This document shows positions 9,393-17,012 of a stretch of 46,312 nucleotides of DNA, piece after piece. The stretch lies in contig JAPPMB010000054.1 in assembly GCA_028819255.1 (NCBI GenBank), positions 1-46,312 on the forward strand, given 5' to 3'. Positions within the stretch are counted from its first letter, which is position 1, and every line of letters begins with the position of its first letter. Under the pieces are notes generated by a model. That model was not told where the DNA came from. It worked only from the letters and a program-made list of their open reading frames with translations, and made no database searches. The position numbers were made by a program, and so were the translations under genes. The stretch is from Bryobacterales bacterium (GTDB taxonomy: Bacteria > Acidobacteriota > Terriglobia > Bryobacterales > UBA6623).

Positions 9393-10000
9393 ATGAGAAA
9401 CCTGATCCCACTTGCCGTCTTTCTCGCATTCATCTCCGGAAACATCGCGAGCGGCCAGCCGCCGAACATCGTTCTCATCCTGTCGGACGACCAGGGCTGG
9501 AACGACGTCGGCTTCAACGGGGGCGAGTTCTACGAAACGCCCCACCGGGGCCGCCTTGCCCGGGCGGGCATCGTCTTCACCAACGCGTACAGTGGCGGAC
9601 CGAATTGCGCGCCGACCCGGGCCAGCCTGATCTCGGGCATGTATGTTCCCTTCCATGGGATTTACACGACGGGCGGTAAGTCCAAGAGCGATCCCCGCCG
9701 GATGAGACTCTGGGTCCCGGTTCAGGAGCGCTACAGTGACGGACCCGCCTGCGGATCCTATCCAGGTGCGACAGGCTCTGGATCCAGCGGTCGAGAGTAT
9801 TGCTGAAGTGCTCAAGAGGGGCGGATACTCCACCGCCCGATTCGAAAAACGGCATGTGGGGCCGGACCGGCAAGGATTCGACATCAGCACCAGCGACGGC
9901 AAGCCCGGAACGGAGAGGAACCACTACAACGACCCGGATGTGAGCTTCGAGCTGACTGACGCCGGCGTGGAGTTCAACCGCCGGAACAGGGACCGGAAGT
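9393..10000 (+). pseudogene. Second sulfatase, frameshifted and truncated
   Basis: It starts at ATG 9393 behind an AAGGAG ribosome site and reads as an exported sulfatase: signal peptide, PPNIVLILSDDQGWNDVG, and the variant signature C-A-P-T-R-A. Near 9725 the homology passes to another frame (VTDPPADPIQVRQALDPAVESIAEVLKRGGY, HVGPDRQGFDISTSDGKPGTE, ELTDAGVEFNRRNRDR) and ends abruptly near 10000, where a minus-strand DruA-like fragment begins. The remaining ~60% of a sulfatase, including the second metal site, is absent. It was evidently an operon partner of the preceding intact sulfatase, then lost to a frameshift and an insertion or deletion event. Confidence 0.85.
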
Positions 10001-10017
10001 TATGCACTGGAGCGCAC

Positions 10018-10309
10018 AACACGTGTTGTTGCCGATCAAGTGCGGGCGCCGGAACGGCACCGCCTTGTGCCAGCCCAGCCAGCGGTCCCGCGGCCGGCAC
10101 TGGAACACGCCCGTCTGCCAGCCCAGCAGCGCCAGCCACTCCCCGCTCCATTCCGCTTCATACCGCAGCCCCCGTCCGGCGAACTGCTTGAAACCCAGGT
10201 AGTGGTGGGCATCCATGAGCGTGTCCCACCTCGGACGCTCCTCGGGCCGCGCCAGCTGCACCACGACCTCCCGCACCAGCGTCACCGGATCCGGCAGTTC
10301 CACGCTCAC
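10018..10309 (-). mobile_element. DruA/DUF4338-like gene fragment
   Basis: Reading leftward from GTG 10309, the product (SVELPDPVTLVREVVVQL..., DAHHYLGFKQFAGRGLRYEA, EWLALLGWQTG, CRPRDRWLGW, HLIGNNT) has the order of conserved blocks of DUF4338/DruA proteins: HYLG, G-x-x-LRY, the GW/F block, RD-x-WIGW, and H-x-I-x-NN. It stops right after the NN block, where the sulfatase remnant begins, so only about the first third is left. DUF4338 proteins occur as multicopy, apparently mobile genes and also as DruA of Druantia defence loci; no other Druantia gene is here, so a mobile remnant is the simpler reading. Confidence 0.68.
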
Positions 10310-10323
10310 GCATCCATACCTAC

Positions 10324-10404
10324 AGGATTCCGGCCAAAGAAGCCAGCCCCCCAGCAAACTCATTGCGCGCAAGGTTACAGGGCCGGAAAAAGAACCAGCC
10401 GTGG
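10324..10404 (+). repeat. ~80-bp repeat, copy 2
   Basis: Counterpart of 1828-1907, same orientation. It lies 15 bases upstream of the start of the DruA/DUF4338 fragment, so it is probably the 5' end of that element, with outer CCGGCC/GGCCGG arms and an inner GCGCGC core. Its right edge near 10404 would be the element boundary with the soxC upstream region. Confidence 0.65.
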
Positions 10405-10494
10405 CGCCCCTGGCCTGACGGCAGCCGAAGACGCTGCCCCCTTGTATACTCGGTCGCAGGCTGAGTTCCCCATCCGCCGATTCCCGCCTGTCTG

Positions 10495-11799
10495 ATGCAT
10501 AGCTTGGAGTGGGTCCGGTTCCTTTCTTCCCCGATTACGAGGATCGGCAGGAAAGCAGGGAACGTCTTGCAGGCGATCTCGCAGGTTTACCAGGGCTGGA
10601 CCGGTGACCGAAGGAGGTTCTTTCACTTCGGGCTGATCGTCGGAAGCAACCAGCTTGCCTGCCGCGAGGCTGGAACTGCCGACAATGCCAACCGAATCCT
10701 AGGCAGCCCGGTGTCGCGCTACGGCCGCCGATCCCAGTTTGAGAAAGCAAGTCGGCATTTGAGGACTACACGCACCCCGGAATCTTCTTCGAGCCGCACT
10801 CCGCTCGCCGACTCAAGAGGCATCCTCACTCCGTCTTCCCTGCACTTCGAGAGACACCATGCCGGAGTGCCTACGATTGATCCGGACGAGCACAGGCTCT
10901 TGGTCCACGGGATGGTGGAGCGACCGCTCGTGTTCACCGTCGCGGATCTGAAACGTCTGCCTTCCGTCTCGCGTGTTTGCTTCATCGAGTGTGCCGGGAA
11001 TGGCGGGAGCGAGTGGGGGCCCCGGACGGCCCCCGATGTCCAGCAGAGCCACGGACTGGCCAGCTGCAGCGAGTGGACCGGCGTTCCGCTTTCCGTGTTG
11101 CTAACCGAGGCAGGTGCCCGTGCCGGGTCCTCTTGGCTGCTGGTAGAGGGCGCGGATGCCTGCAAGATGCAGAGAAGCGTTCCAATCCAAAAGGCGATGG
11201 ATGACGCCATCGTCGCCTATGGCCAGAACGGCGAGGCGCTTCGGCCGGAACAGGGATATCCGGTCCGTCTCGTCCTGCCGGGGTGGGAGGGCAATACGAG
11301 CGTCAAGTGGCTGCGACGGATCAAGGTCTGGGACCGTCCTCACATGACCCGTGACGAGACATCTCGCTACACGGAACTTCTGCGGGACGGACGATCGCGG
11401 CAGTTCAGCTTCGTGATGGAGGTCAAGTCGGTGATCACATTTCCCAGCGGACGGCTGAAGTTGCCCGGACCCGGACATTTCGAGATTCGCGGTCTGGCCT
11501 GGTCTGGACGGGGTGCGATCGAGCGCGTCGAGGTCTCCACCGATGCTGGCCGCACATGGCTTCATGCCGAGGTACAGGAACCGCGCCTGCGGAAGGCCTT
11601 TACCCGCTTCCGCTTTCCATGGCGCTGGGAAGGCGGGCCAGCGGTGCTGCAATCGAGGGCTATTGACGACCAAGGCTACCGACAGCCGACCGTTGCGGAA
11701 CTGATTGCGGCGCGAGGTGCCAACTCCGCGTACCACAACAACGCCATCAAGGGATGGCGAGTGGCGGCCGACGGATGGGTGTCAAGTGCGTCCGGATAG
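10495..11799 (+). CDS. soxC: SoxC-like sulfite/sulfur dehydrogenase, molybdenum subunit, Tat-exported
   Basis: A sulfite-oxidase-family molybdoenzyme. GDRRRFFHFGLIVGS is a twin-arginine motif, so the enzyme acts folded in the periplasm. The core follows SoxC closely: ILGSPVSRYGRRSQFE, ITPSSLHFERHHAGVP-like sequence, PLVFTVADLKRLPSVSR, then CFIECAGNG containing the molybdenum-ligand cysteine, and LPGWEGNTSVKWL. The C-terminal dimerisation domain (VITFPSGRLKLPGPG, RGAIERVEVSTDAGRTW, FRFPWRWEGGP) is complete. Electrons would pass to the SoxD-like cytochrome encoded next. The start is uncertain: ATG 10495 puts about 40 residues before the twin arginines; a TTG near 10566 would give a more usual n-region. 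Fusion with sequence brought in by the neighbouring element is possible. No soxXYZAB is present, so a role outside classical Sox oxidation is likely. Confidence 0.85.
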   Translation: MHSLEWVRFLSSPITRIGRKAGNVLQAISQVYQGWTGDRRRFFHFGLIVGSNQLACREAGTADNANRILGSPVSRYGRRSQFEKASRHLRTTRTPESSSSRTPLADSRGILTPSSLHFERHHAGVPTIDPDEHRLLVHGMVERPLVFTVADLKRLPSVSRVCFIECAGNGGSEWGPRTAPDVQQSHGLASCSEWTGVPLSVLLTEAGARAGSSWLLVEGADACKMQRSVPIQKAMDDAIVAYGQNGEALRPEQGYPVRLVLPGWEGNTSVKWLRRIKVWDRPHMTRDETSRYTELLRDGRSRQFSFVMEVKSVITFPSGRLKLPGPGHFEIRGLAWSGRGAIERVEVSTDAGRTWLHAEVQEPRLRKAFTRFRFPWRWEGGPAVLQSRAIDDQGYRQPTVAELIAARGANSAYHNNAIKGWRVAADGWVSSASG

Positions 11800-11851
11800 A
11801 GGGTGCCCGTCGGTCTCTTTGTGCCTGCGCCGCGCCAAAGCTACAGCCGCC

Positions 11852-12487
11852 GTGCGTTCGGGAGTTCCGACCAGCGGCCAGACAGAGACGATTCGCGCCT
11901 GTCCGGCTCGGTTTCTCGGCACCTCTCTTGCATTGCTTGTGACGGCATCGGTGGGATTGCTTTGTCCTGGCGGTATGGCCGCACGGGCTCAGGGATACGG
12001 CCTCGGTTCGCCACCCAGCGAGGCCGAGGTCAGTGCATGGGACATTTCGATCAGCCCGGACGGGGAGGGTCTGCCGGAAGGACGTGGGACGGTCGAGGAG
12101 GGTGACGAAGTCTATTCGATTCGGTGCGCCGAGTGCCATGGGGAAAGTGGGGAGGGGGGTGATGCCGAGCCGCTCGCCGGGGGGTACCGGACCCTGCGTT
12201 CACCGCGGCCCCTGAAGACCGTGGGAAGCTACTGGCCTTATGCGCCCACGGTCTGGGACTATGTCAATCGCGCCATGCCGTTCGATCGTCCTGGCATGCT
12301 GACTTCGGATCAGGTGTACTCTGTCGTTGCATACGTGCTGTTCCTGAACGGGATCGTCGAGCGAAGCGCCGTGCTGAACGAGGGCAACCTGGCCGACGTC
12401 ATCATGCCCAACAGGGACTCGTTTGTGCCGGCAGCAGACATCGACCCTGTCGCCGAGCCTTCCCGGCCCGGCGCGAGGGGCGAGTAG
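11852..12487 (+). CDS. soxD: SoxD-like c-type cytochrome
   Basis: A periplasmic monohaem cytochrome c paired with soxC. A signal peptide (LGTSLALLVTASVGLL... to MAARAQG) is followed by haem-binding C-A-E-C-H and a likely axial methionine in NRAMPFDRPGML, with the SoxD-type sequence LRSPRPLKTVGSYWPYAPTVWDYVNRAMPF. SoxD accepts electrons from the SoxC molybdenum centre. The frame is open from upstream of the soxC stop; no ATG precedes the signal peptide, so I use GTG 11852, which is tentative. Spacing after soxC is about 50 bases, consistent with one transcript. A second, haem-deficient copy is at 22309-22900. Confidence 0.82.
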   Translation: MRSGVPTSGQTETIRACPARFLGTSLALLVTASVGLLCPGGMAARAQGYGLGSPPSEAEVSAWDISISPDGEGLPEGRGTVEEGDEVYSIRCAECHGESGEGGDAEPLAGGYRTLRSPRPLKTVGSYWPYAPTVWDYVNRAMPFDRPGMLTSDQVYSVVAYVLFLNGIVERSAVLNEGNLADVIMPNRDSFVPAADIDPVAEPSRPGARGE

Positions 12488-13580
12488 AGTAGGTGCTGCC
12501 AAGGAATGGGCAGAAACCGGCGGTGCAAGAGGAGACGGAGAGAGGCGGATCTCGCGCGCGCTGCACCCGGTGAAGGGCGGCAGCCCAGCTCCTTCTCGGG
12601 GGCTGTTGTGGTCGCGTCGGCCGCCACAGCCTTGGCGACTGGCATAAGGCGCAAGTCTCGACACGTTGAAAGAGCTTCCATCGATTGGTGGAACAATTGA
12701 TGTTGCGCCAAACCACGACATACGACGGGCCCCGGCGAACTAGACCGAAGTGCATAGCCAGAAGGGGGGACTAAACTGCCTCCGCGATGCGGACTGTGAC
12801 CTTGGCTTCCAAGTCGCCGAGGCCCCCCAGCCCGCGGCCTTGGGCGAGGCCCCAGTCGCCGTCGTGGCCTCCACCGTCGTGCGCGAGGCCGGTGCCGCCC
12901 GCCTGCTCCACCTGCAGGCGCAGCTGCTGGGCCTGCGCGAGTGTCTGCATGCCTGCGGCCTGCGCCCGCGCTACGTGCGCTTGGGCTTGGCCCAGATCCT
13001 GGCTCGTGCCCCGCACCCCGCCTCCGAGCGCGAGCAGCTGCGCTGGCTGCGGCATGACTCGGCCCCACCGCCGTGCGCCCCGAGGCAGCCTCCCGGCAGC
13101 GCGGACAGCGTCGCTGAGCGGCCCGCAGCGCCCCTCTCGATCCTGCCTGCCAAGGCCAGCGGAACTCGGGCGTCCCGGCGCTGCAGTACCGGATCAAATC
13201 ACTTTCCCAGCCAATTCAACACCCGAATCCGACCAAAACCCGTGTCATTTCCACGAAATGAAGCGACATATGACAGCAGGGAGAGCAGGAGCGGGAAGCG
13301 TATCTGGCCCTGAGCGTGGACCCGGAGCGGCCGTGGGCGCACGAGCGGGCGAAAGCGGCAGTGCGCAAGGCGGTCTTGCGCGCGGCCAGTTGGTGGAGAC
13401 CACCGCGACGGCGGAGGGGATGCGGATTGGGGCAACACAAGAGAGGATCCGAGGTTCCGGAGGCCAATGCTCTCTTCGGCACTCCTCTAACATAAAAAGG
13501 GGCCAAGACGAGCCGAGCGCGTCCGAGGCGGCCAGTTGCGGTGGCTGCAAGTCCCGCGGCTTTCCCGTCCGTCCCGGGAA
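12488..13580. other. 1.1-kb stretch without a recognised gene
   Basis: Several long overlapping frames exist on both strands, but their products are Ala/Pro/Arg-rich. The least odd candidates are a plus-strand frame at about 12780-13070 (VAVVASTVVREAGAARLLHL...) and a short plus-strand one at about 13290-13490 (EREAYLALSVDPERPWAHE...). I match neither to a family. The stretch may contain old mobile-element debris; it separates convergent soxD and the TPR gene. Confidence 0.35.
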
Positions 13581-15638
13581 TCAGCGCGAGTCCTCGCCTC
13601 GCGACGCTTCGGGACTCACGTTTATCGAGGATTCGAGCCGTTGGCGAGCAATCGCCTGTCGGGCCGCCTTCAGCCGTCTGACGATCTCGAGATTCGTGGC
13701 GGCTTCCTCTAGATTGCCCACCATCCGCTGCGCCCTCCCGAGATGGTAGTGGAGATCCTCGTCGTCGGTCATGCCATGACGCAGCGCTAGCTGCAGGTGC
13801 TCGATGGACCCCCGGTAATCGCGCCTCCTGAATAGGACCCGTCCGAGCGACTTGTGCGCCTCGCCGGACGCGGGATTGATTTGGATCGCCCGATTCAGCG
13901 CGTCTTCGGCCCGGATGGCGTCTCCGAGGGCGAGGTGCACCTCGCCCATGATGGCTAGGGCAGCCACCGAGTACGGGTCGTTCCTGAGTTCCGCTTGGAA
14001 CGAGACCAGAGCCTTCTCGTACTCCCGTCGGCCGAAATGTAGCGTTCCGATCGCCAGGTGGAGCTGGGTCGCCCCCGGGGCCAGCGACAGCGCCAAGGCG
14101 TACTCGTCGATCGCTCTGTCAACGTCTTCTGCAGCGGCGTAGTATTCCGCTCGAAGCTGGTGCGTGCGGTAGGAACCGGGTTCCAAGGAAGCGAACAATT
14201 CCAGCGTTTCGAGGGCGAGTCTCTCGGCGGTTTCCTGCAGGTAGAAGGCGATCTCGGCGTTCGAGGGCTGTTGATCGTGCAGGCGCATCAATCTGTCTAG
14301 GGCTTCATCGGCCTGTCCCATCGCAAGGTAGGCCCGCGCCTGCCAGTAGTGTGCTGCGCCGCTGTCACCGGCTGCCTCGCCGTTCGCCGCTAGTGCCGAC
14401 ACCCTGTTCGGCTGACCGGCGAGTATGGCGTCCAAGGCACTTCTCTGCCAAGACCGGTCGCTGGCCATTTCGAATGACGGCAGGGAGTCGCGTATCCGTT
14501 CGGCATCGCGAGGTTCGAGGCGGACGGCCGCGGCCACGCTTGGGCTCGCCGCGCCTAGGGCCGAGGCCGCTTCGGCCGCCCCTCGGTGTAACGAGACAGC
14601 CCGTTTCTGAGCCGCGTCCGCTTCGTGGTCCAGGCCCAGGATTCGCAACGTCCGTACAAGGCCCACGGCCGAATAGAGGTGGTACGGGGAATTCTCGAGT
14701 TCCCGGGCGTACGCGGAAAGTGCCTCCCGAGAGCGGCCTTCGGTGTCGAGGACTGAAGCAATCTCGTGGTGGATGCCCGGCATGTCGGGCGCAATGCGAG
14801 CAGCGTGTCGCAACTCCGCCAAGGCGTTGCGCGAGTCTCCCTGCCGGGTGAACTTCTGCCCCCGCAGCAGGAAGTACCACGGGGATTCCAAGCCGGCGCT
14901 GCGGACGGCGAGGAAAGCCTCGGTCGAGAGCATTCGGAACACTCGTCCCAGATGGAACACCACCTCGCGGTCACCGGGATCCAGACGCCGGCAGTCCTTG
15001 AGTTCGCGTATCGCGTGTGTATACCGCCCTGTCTGGACATAGCTCATGGCCAGCCACTTTCTCGCCAGCGGATTGCCTGGGTCGAGATCGCGGGCTCCTT
15101 CCAGTTCGCCGATCGCTCTCACCGGCCGCGAGGTCAAGTAGAGGTCGATGCCGAGAAACACTTTCGCGGCGAGCAGCCTGGGGTTCTGTCGCAGTGCCGC
15201 CTGGAACTGCTCTATCGCGAGTTCGTATTTCTTCTGGAGGTGGTAAGCCAGCCCGAGGTTGCTGCGCGCCTCCGGCATGCCTGGCATCAGCGCGATCAGG
15301 GAATTCCACGCGGCGGCGGCGGACTCGTAGTCCCGGATCCGCATCGCCTCCTGCGCGCGTCGATAGACTGACTCGGGGTCGCTGTCGTGTTGGGCCTGCA
15401 TGCCGCAAGGGATGCCCAGGGCCACGACAAGTCCCAATAGCCACCCGCAATTCCAGGCCCAAGCCCTTGTGTCGCTGTCCGAAGGAAGCGGCCGTCGCGA
15501 AATCAGCTCGTTGCGCGGTATTCCGGGTTGGTCGGACGCAACGGAACACCGATTTGTGGGCCAAGTGGTCCGGCCGAGGAGTCGGTGGGAGCTGCGACCT
15601 TGGGTCGCACGCAAGCGGTACTGATGGACCAAGGACAT
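13581..15638 (-). CDS. Exported TPR-repeat protein
   Basis: About 685 residues made mostly of tetratricopeptide repeats. A hydrophobic segment (WLLGLVVALGIPCGMQAQ) looks like a signal peptide, so the repeats (for example YRRAQEAMRIRDYESAAAAW, ARSNLGLAYHLQKKYELAIE, AHKSLGRVLFRRRDYRGSI) should lie in the periplasm. At least ten repeats are visible in two blocks, before and after a less regular middle at residues ~310-440. The likely role is scaffolding; no enzyme motif was found. The start is doubtful: ATG 15638 leaves an unusually long stretch before the signal peptide, and the frame is open to 15734. It is convergent with soxD and divergent from the unknown gene at 16319. Confidence 0.8.
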   Translation of the reverse strand: MSLVHQYRLRATQGRSSHRLLGRTTWPTNRCSVASDQPGIPRNELISRRPLPSDSDTRAWAWNCGWLLGLVVALGIPCGMQAQHDSDPESVYRRAQEAMRIRDYESAAAAWNSLIALMPGMPEARSNLGLAYHLQKKYELAIEQFQAALRQNPRLLAAKVFLGIDLYLTSRPVRAIGELEGARDLDPGNPLARKWLAMSYVQTGRYTHAIRELKDCRRLDPGDREVVFHLGRVFRMLSTEAFLAVRSAGLESPWYFLLRGQKFTRQGDSRNALAELRHAARIAPDMPGIHHEIASVLDTEGRSREALSAYARELENSPYHLYSAVGLVRTLRILGLDHEADAAQKRAVSLHRGAAEAASALGAASPSVAAAVRLEPRDAERIRDSLPSFEMASDRSWQRSALDAILAGQPNRVSALAANGEAAGDSGAAHYWQARAYLAMGQADEALDRLMRLHDQQPSNAEIAFYLQETAERLALETLELFASLEPGSYRTHQLRAEYYAAAEDVDRAIDEYALALSLAPGATQLHLAIGTLHFGRREYEKALVSFQAELRNDPYSVAALAIMGEVHLALGDAIRAEDALNRAIQINPASGEAHKSLGRVLFRRRDYRGSIEHLQLALRHGMTDDEDLHYHLGRAQRMVGNLEEAATNLEIVRRLKAARQAIARQRLESSINVSPEASRGEDSR

Positions 15639-15734
15639 CGCCACGCCCGCATCCACGAAGCGTTGGAACGGCCTGCAGGCAATGACCGCCCACGTGAACG
15701 CCGGGTCCGTCGCTGTTGAAGCATAGCAGCCCAT

Positions 15735-16318
15735 TCAAGTGGTCCCGGTTCGCTTGGCAGCGCGCTCTCGCTGGTTGGCAAAGCCAAAATCAAGCGGTCT
15801 GGAAGGGCCGAGGCTGCGAGCGCCGACCGGAGTCCGATCTGGCTTCACTTCCGAATGCGCGGCCACGAGGGCTCGCTGACGTCGCATCGACTGATGTGCG
15901 GTGAGCCTCGACATCCGGTGGCCAATCACCGACAAGGGCGGAGGCGCAAGCCCCTCCAATGCTGGCACGCACGAATAACAAGTGTCCGTGACGGGGACCG
16001 TGTTTCATGGACACTCCGCGACTCCCTCGGCAAAGCGGTTTGGGAATGGTGCGCGGAGGAGATGCGTGGATCGTCCACAAGCCCGTGAGAATCAAGTTCC
16101 CCCGAGGTCCGGAATGCGCAATCACTTGCGGCTGATGGGAATCGCGGGCCGCTGGGTGCAGGCTGAAGCCCCCTCGGGAGTCTTGAATGCACCGCCCAGG
16201 ATCCCGCGATCGCCGGCTCAGTTTACCTGTGCGGCTTCACGACCCGATGCCGATCTGGAATGGCTCCGTCACTGCATCAGTCCCTTGCTGGCGGAGGCCG
16301 GTGCCCGGCGCACAGCAG
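15735..16318. other. Intergenic stretch with one strong stem-loop
   Basis: No convincing gene. It contains the 10-bp stem-loop at 15982-16014; the rest shows only short chance frames. Confidence 0.4.
15982..16014. other. Stem-loop, possible element end
   Basis: Left arm GTGTCCGTGA pairs with right arm TCATGGACAC over 10 bp (one G-T wobble) around a 13-base loop. No T-run follows, so it is not an ordinary terminator. A related AAGTGTCC sequence recurs near 16764 (AAGTGTCCCCGC), beyond the unknown ORF, hinting at paired ends of a small mobile unit. Confidence 0.4.
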
Positions 16319-16732
16319 TCAAGCCACGAGGTATTCAAGCAACGACAACTTCCCGAGCGTCTCCGCAAATTTGACAACGCGCTCGTTGCCGTAGACGTCG
16401 GTGAGTCGCAGGGGCTGGCCGAGCCTGAATCGAACCGGTTGCGGCCGGCCCTCGTCGATGGCGACGTTCGCTGTGTACAGGTACATGCGATCGATGCTGC
16501 CGAGGATCGGGTTCAAGCGCCCAGACAGTCCCGGGAGATGGCCCGTACGTTTGGGAAACACGATGGAACCGCCGTTCGGCAGTTCCGCAAGCCGAACGGA
16601 AAGAGGTTCCGGCGGACGCCAGCCCCGAGCGACGAAGGCCGCGTGGCCCGGTGCCGCGAAAAAGACGGTGATTGGCAGCGGCGAGTGGGGGCTGAATCGA
16701 GATCGCCCGAACGTGCCGGTCTTCGATTCCAT
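16319..16732 (-). CDS. Protein of unknown function, conserved-looking
   Basis: A 137-residue product from ATG 16732. Its composition is that of a real soluble protein, not a shadow frame: ITVFFAAPGHAAFVARGW, LSVRLAELPNGGSIVFPKRTGHLPG, DRMYLYTANVAIDEG, VRFRLGQPLRLTDVYGNERVVKF. It looks mostly beta-stranded, like a C-terminal domain detached from a larger protein. The frame is open a further 34 codons upstream, but that part is Arg-rich and unlike the rest, which suggests a lost N-terminus. I do not recognise the family. It lies between two TPR/receptor genes and between two GTGTCC-type sequences. Confidence 0.55.
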   Translation of the reverse strand: MESKTGTFGRSRFSPHSPLPITVFFAAPGHAAFVARGWRPPEPLSVRLAELPNGGSIVFPKRTGHLPGLSGRLNPILGSIDRMYLYTANVAIDEGRPQPVRFRLGQPLRLTDVYGNERVVKFAETLGKLSLLEYLVA

Positions 16733-16910
16733 CCAAGTCCTGTTGGGGTAGATCCGACTATGCAAGTGTCCCCGCAATGGCTGCCGGCGGGAAGCATCCC
16801 GGCACCTTGGGTGCTCACGGTGCGCTCGACGCACCTACGCCATGCCCTCGGAACGCTCATTCACCTCAGCAGTGCACCCGAATACCAGCGTGGCAACTGG
16901 GCAGTTACTC

Positions 16911-16930
16911 AATACGAATCAATACGAATT
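16911..16930. repeat. Tandem decamer upstream of receptor promoter
   Basis: The 10-base unit AATACGAATC/T occurs twice in direct tandem, 13 bases before the -35 hexamer of the TonB-dependent receptor promoter. Its placement suits an activator or repressor site, but nothing else in the window supports that. Confidence 0.45.
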
Positions 16931-16943
16931 TCGAGAATGCCAC

Positions 16944-16971
16944 TTGACAATTCCGTTGCTGCGTATATGCT
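16944..16971 (+). promoter_or_regulatory. Sigma70-type promoter for receptor gene
   Basis: A perfect TTGACA is followed after 16 bases by TATGCT, about 40 bases upstream of the ATG at 17013. The region is clearly more AT-rich than its surroundings. Confidence 0.6.
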
Positions 16972-17012
16972 TGAAGCGCCCGTTTGCGGTTTCCGTGCGA
17001 GGAGGACGTGCG

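Noticed and set aside
10018..10309. Druantia defence system
   Set aside because: Only a truncated DruA-like N-terminal part is present; no large helicase or other Druantia genes are nearby.
10495..12487. Complete Sox thiosulfate-oxidising pathway
   Set aside because: Only soxC- and soxD-like genes occur; soxX, Y, Z, A and B are absent from the window.
13199..13550. Short minus-strand open frames opposite the unassigned region
   Set aside because: Composition is Arg/Pro/Ala-rich with no motif, and they overlap each other in several frames.
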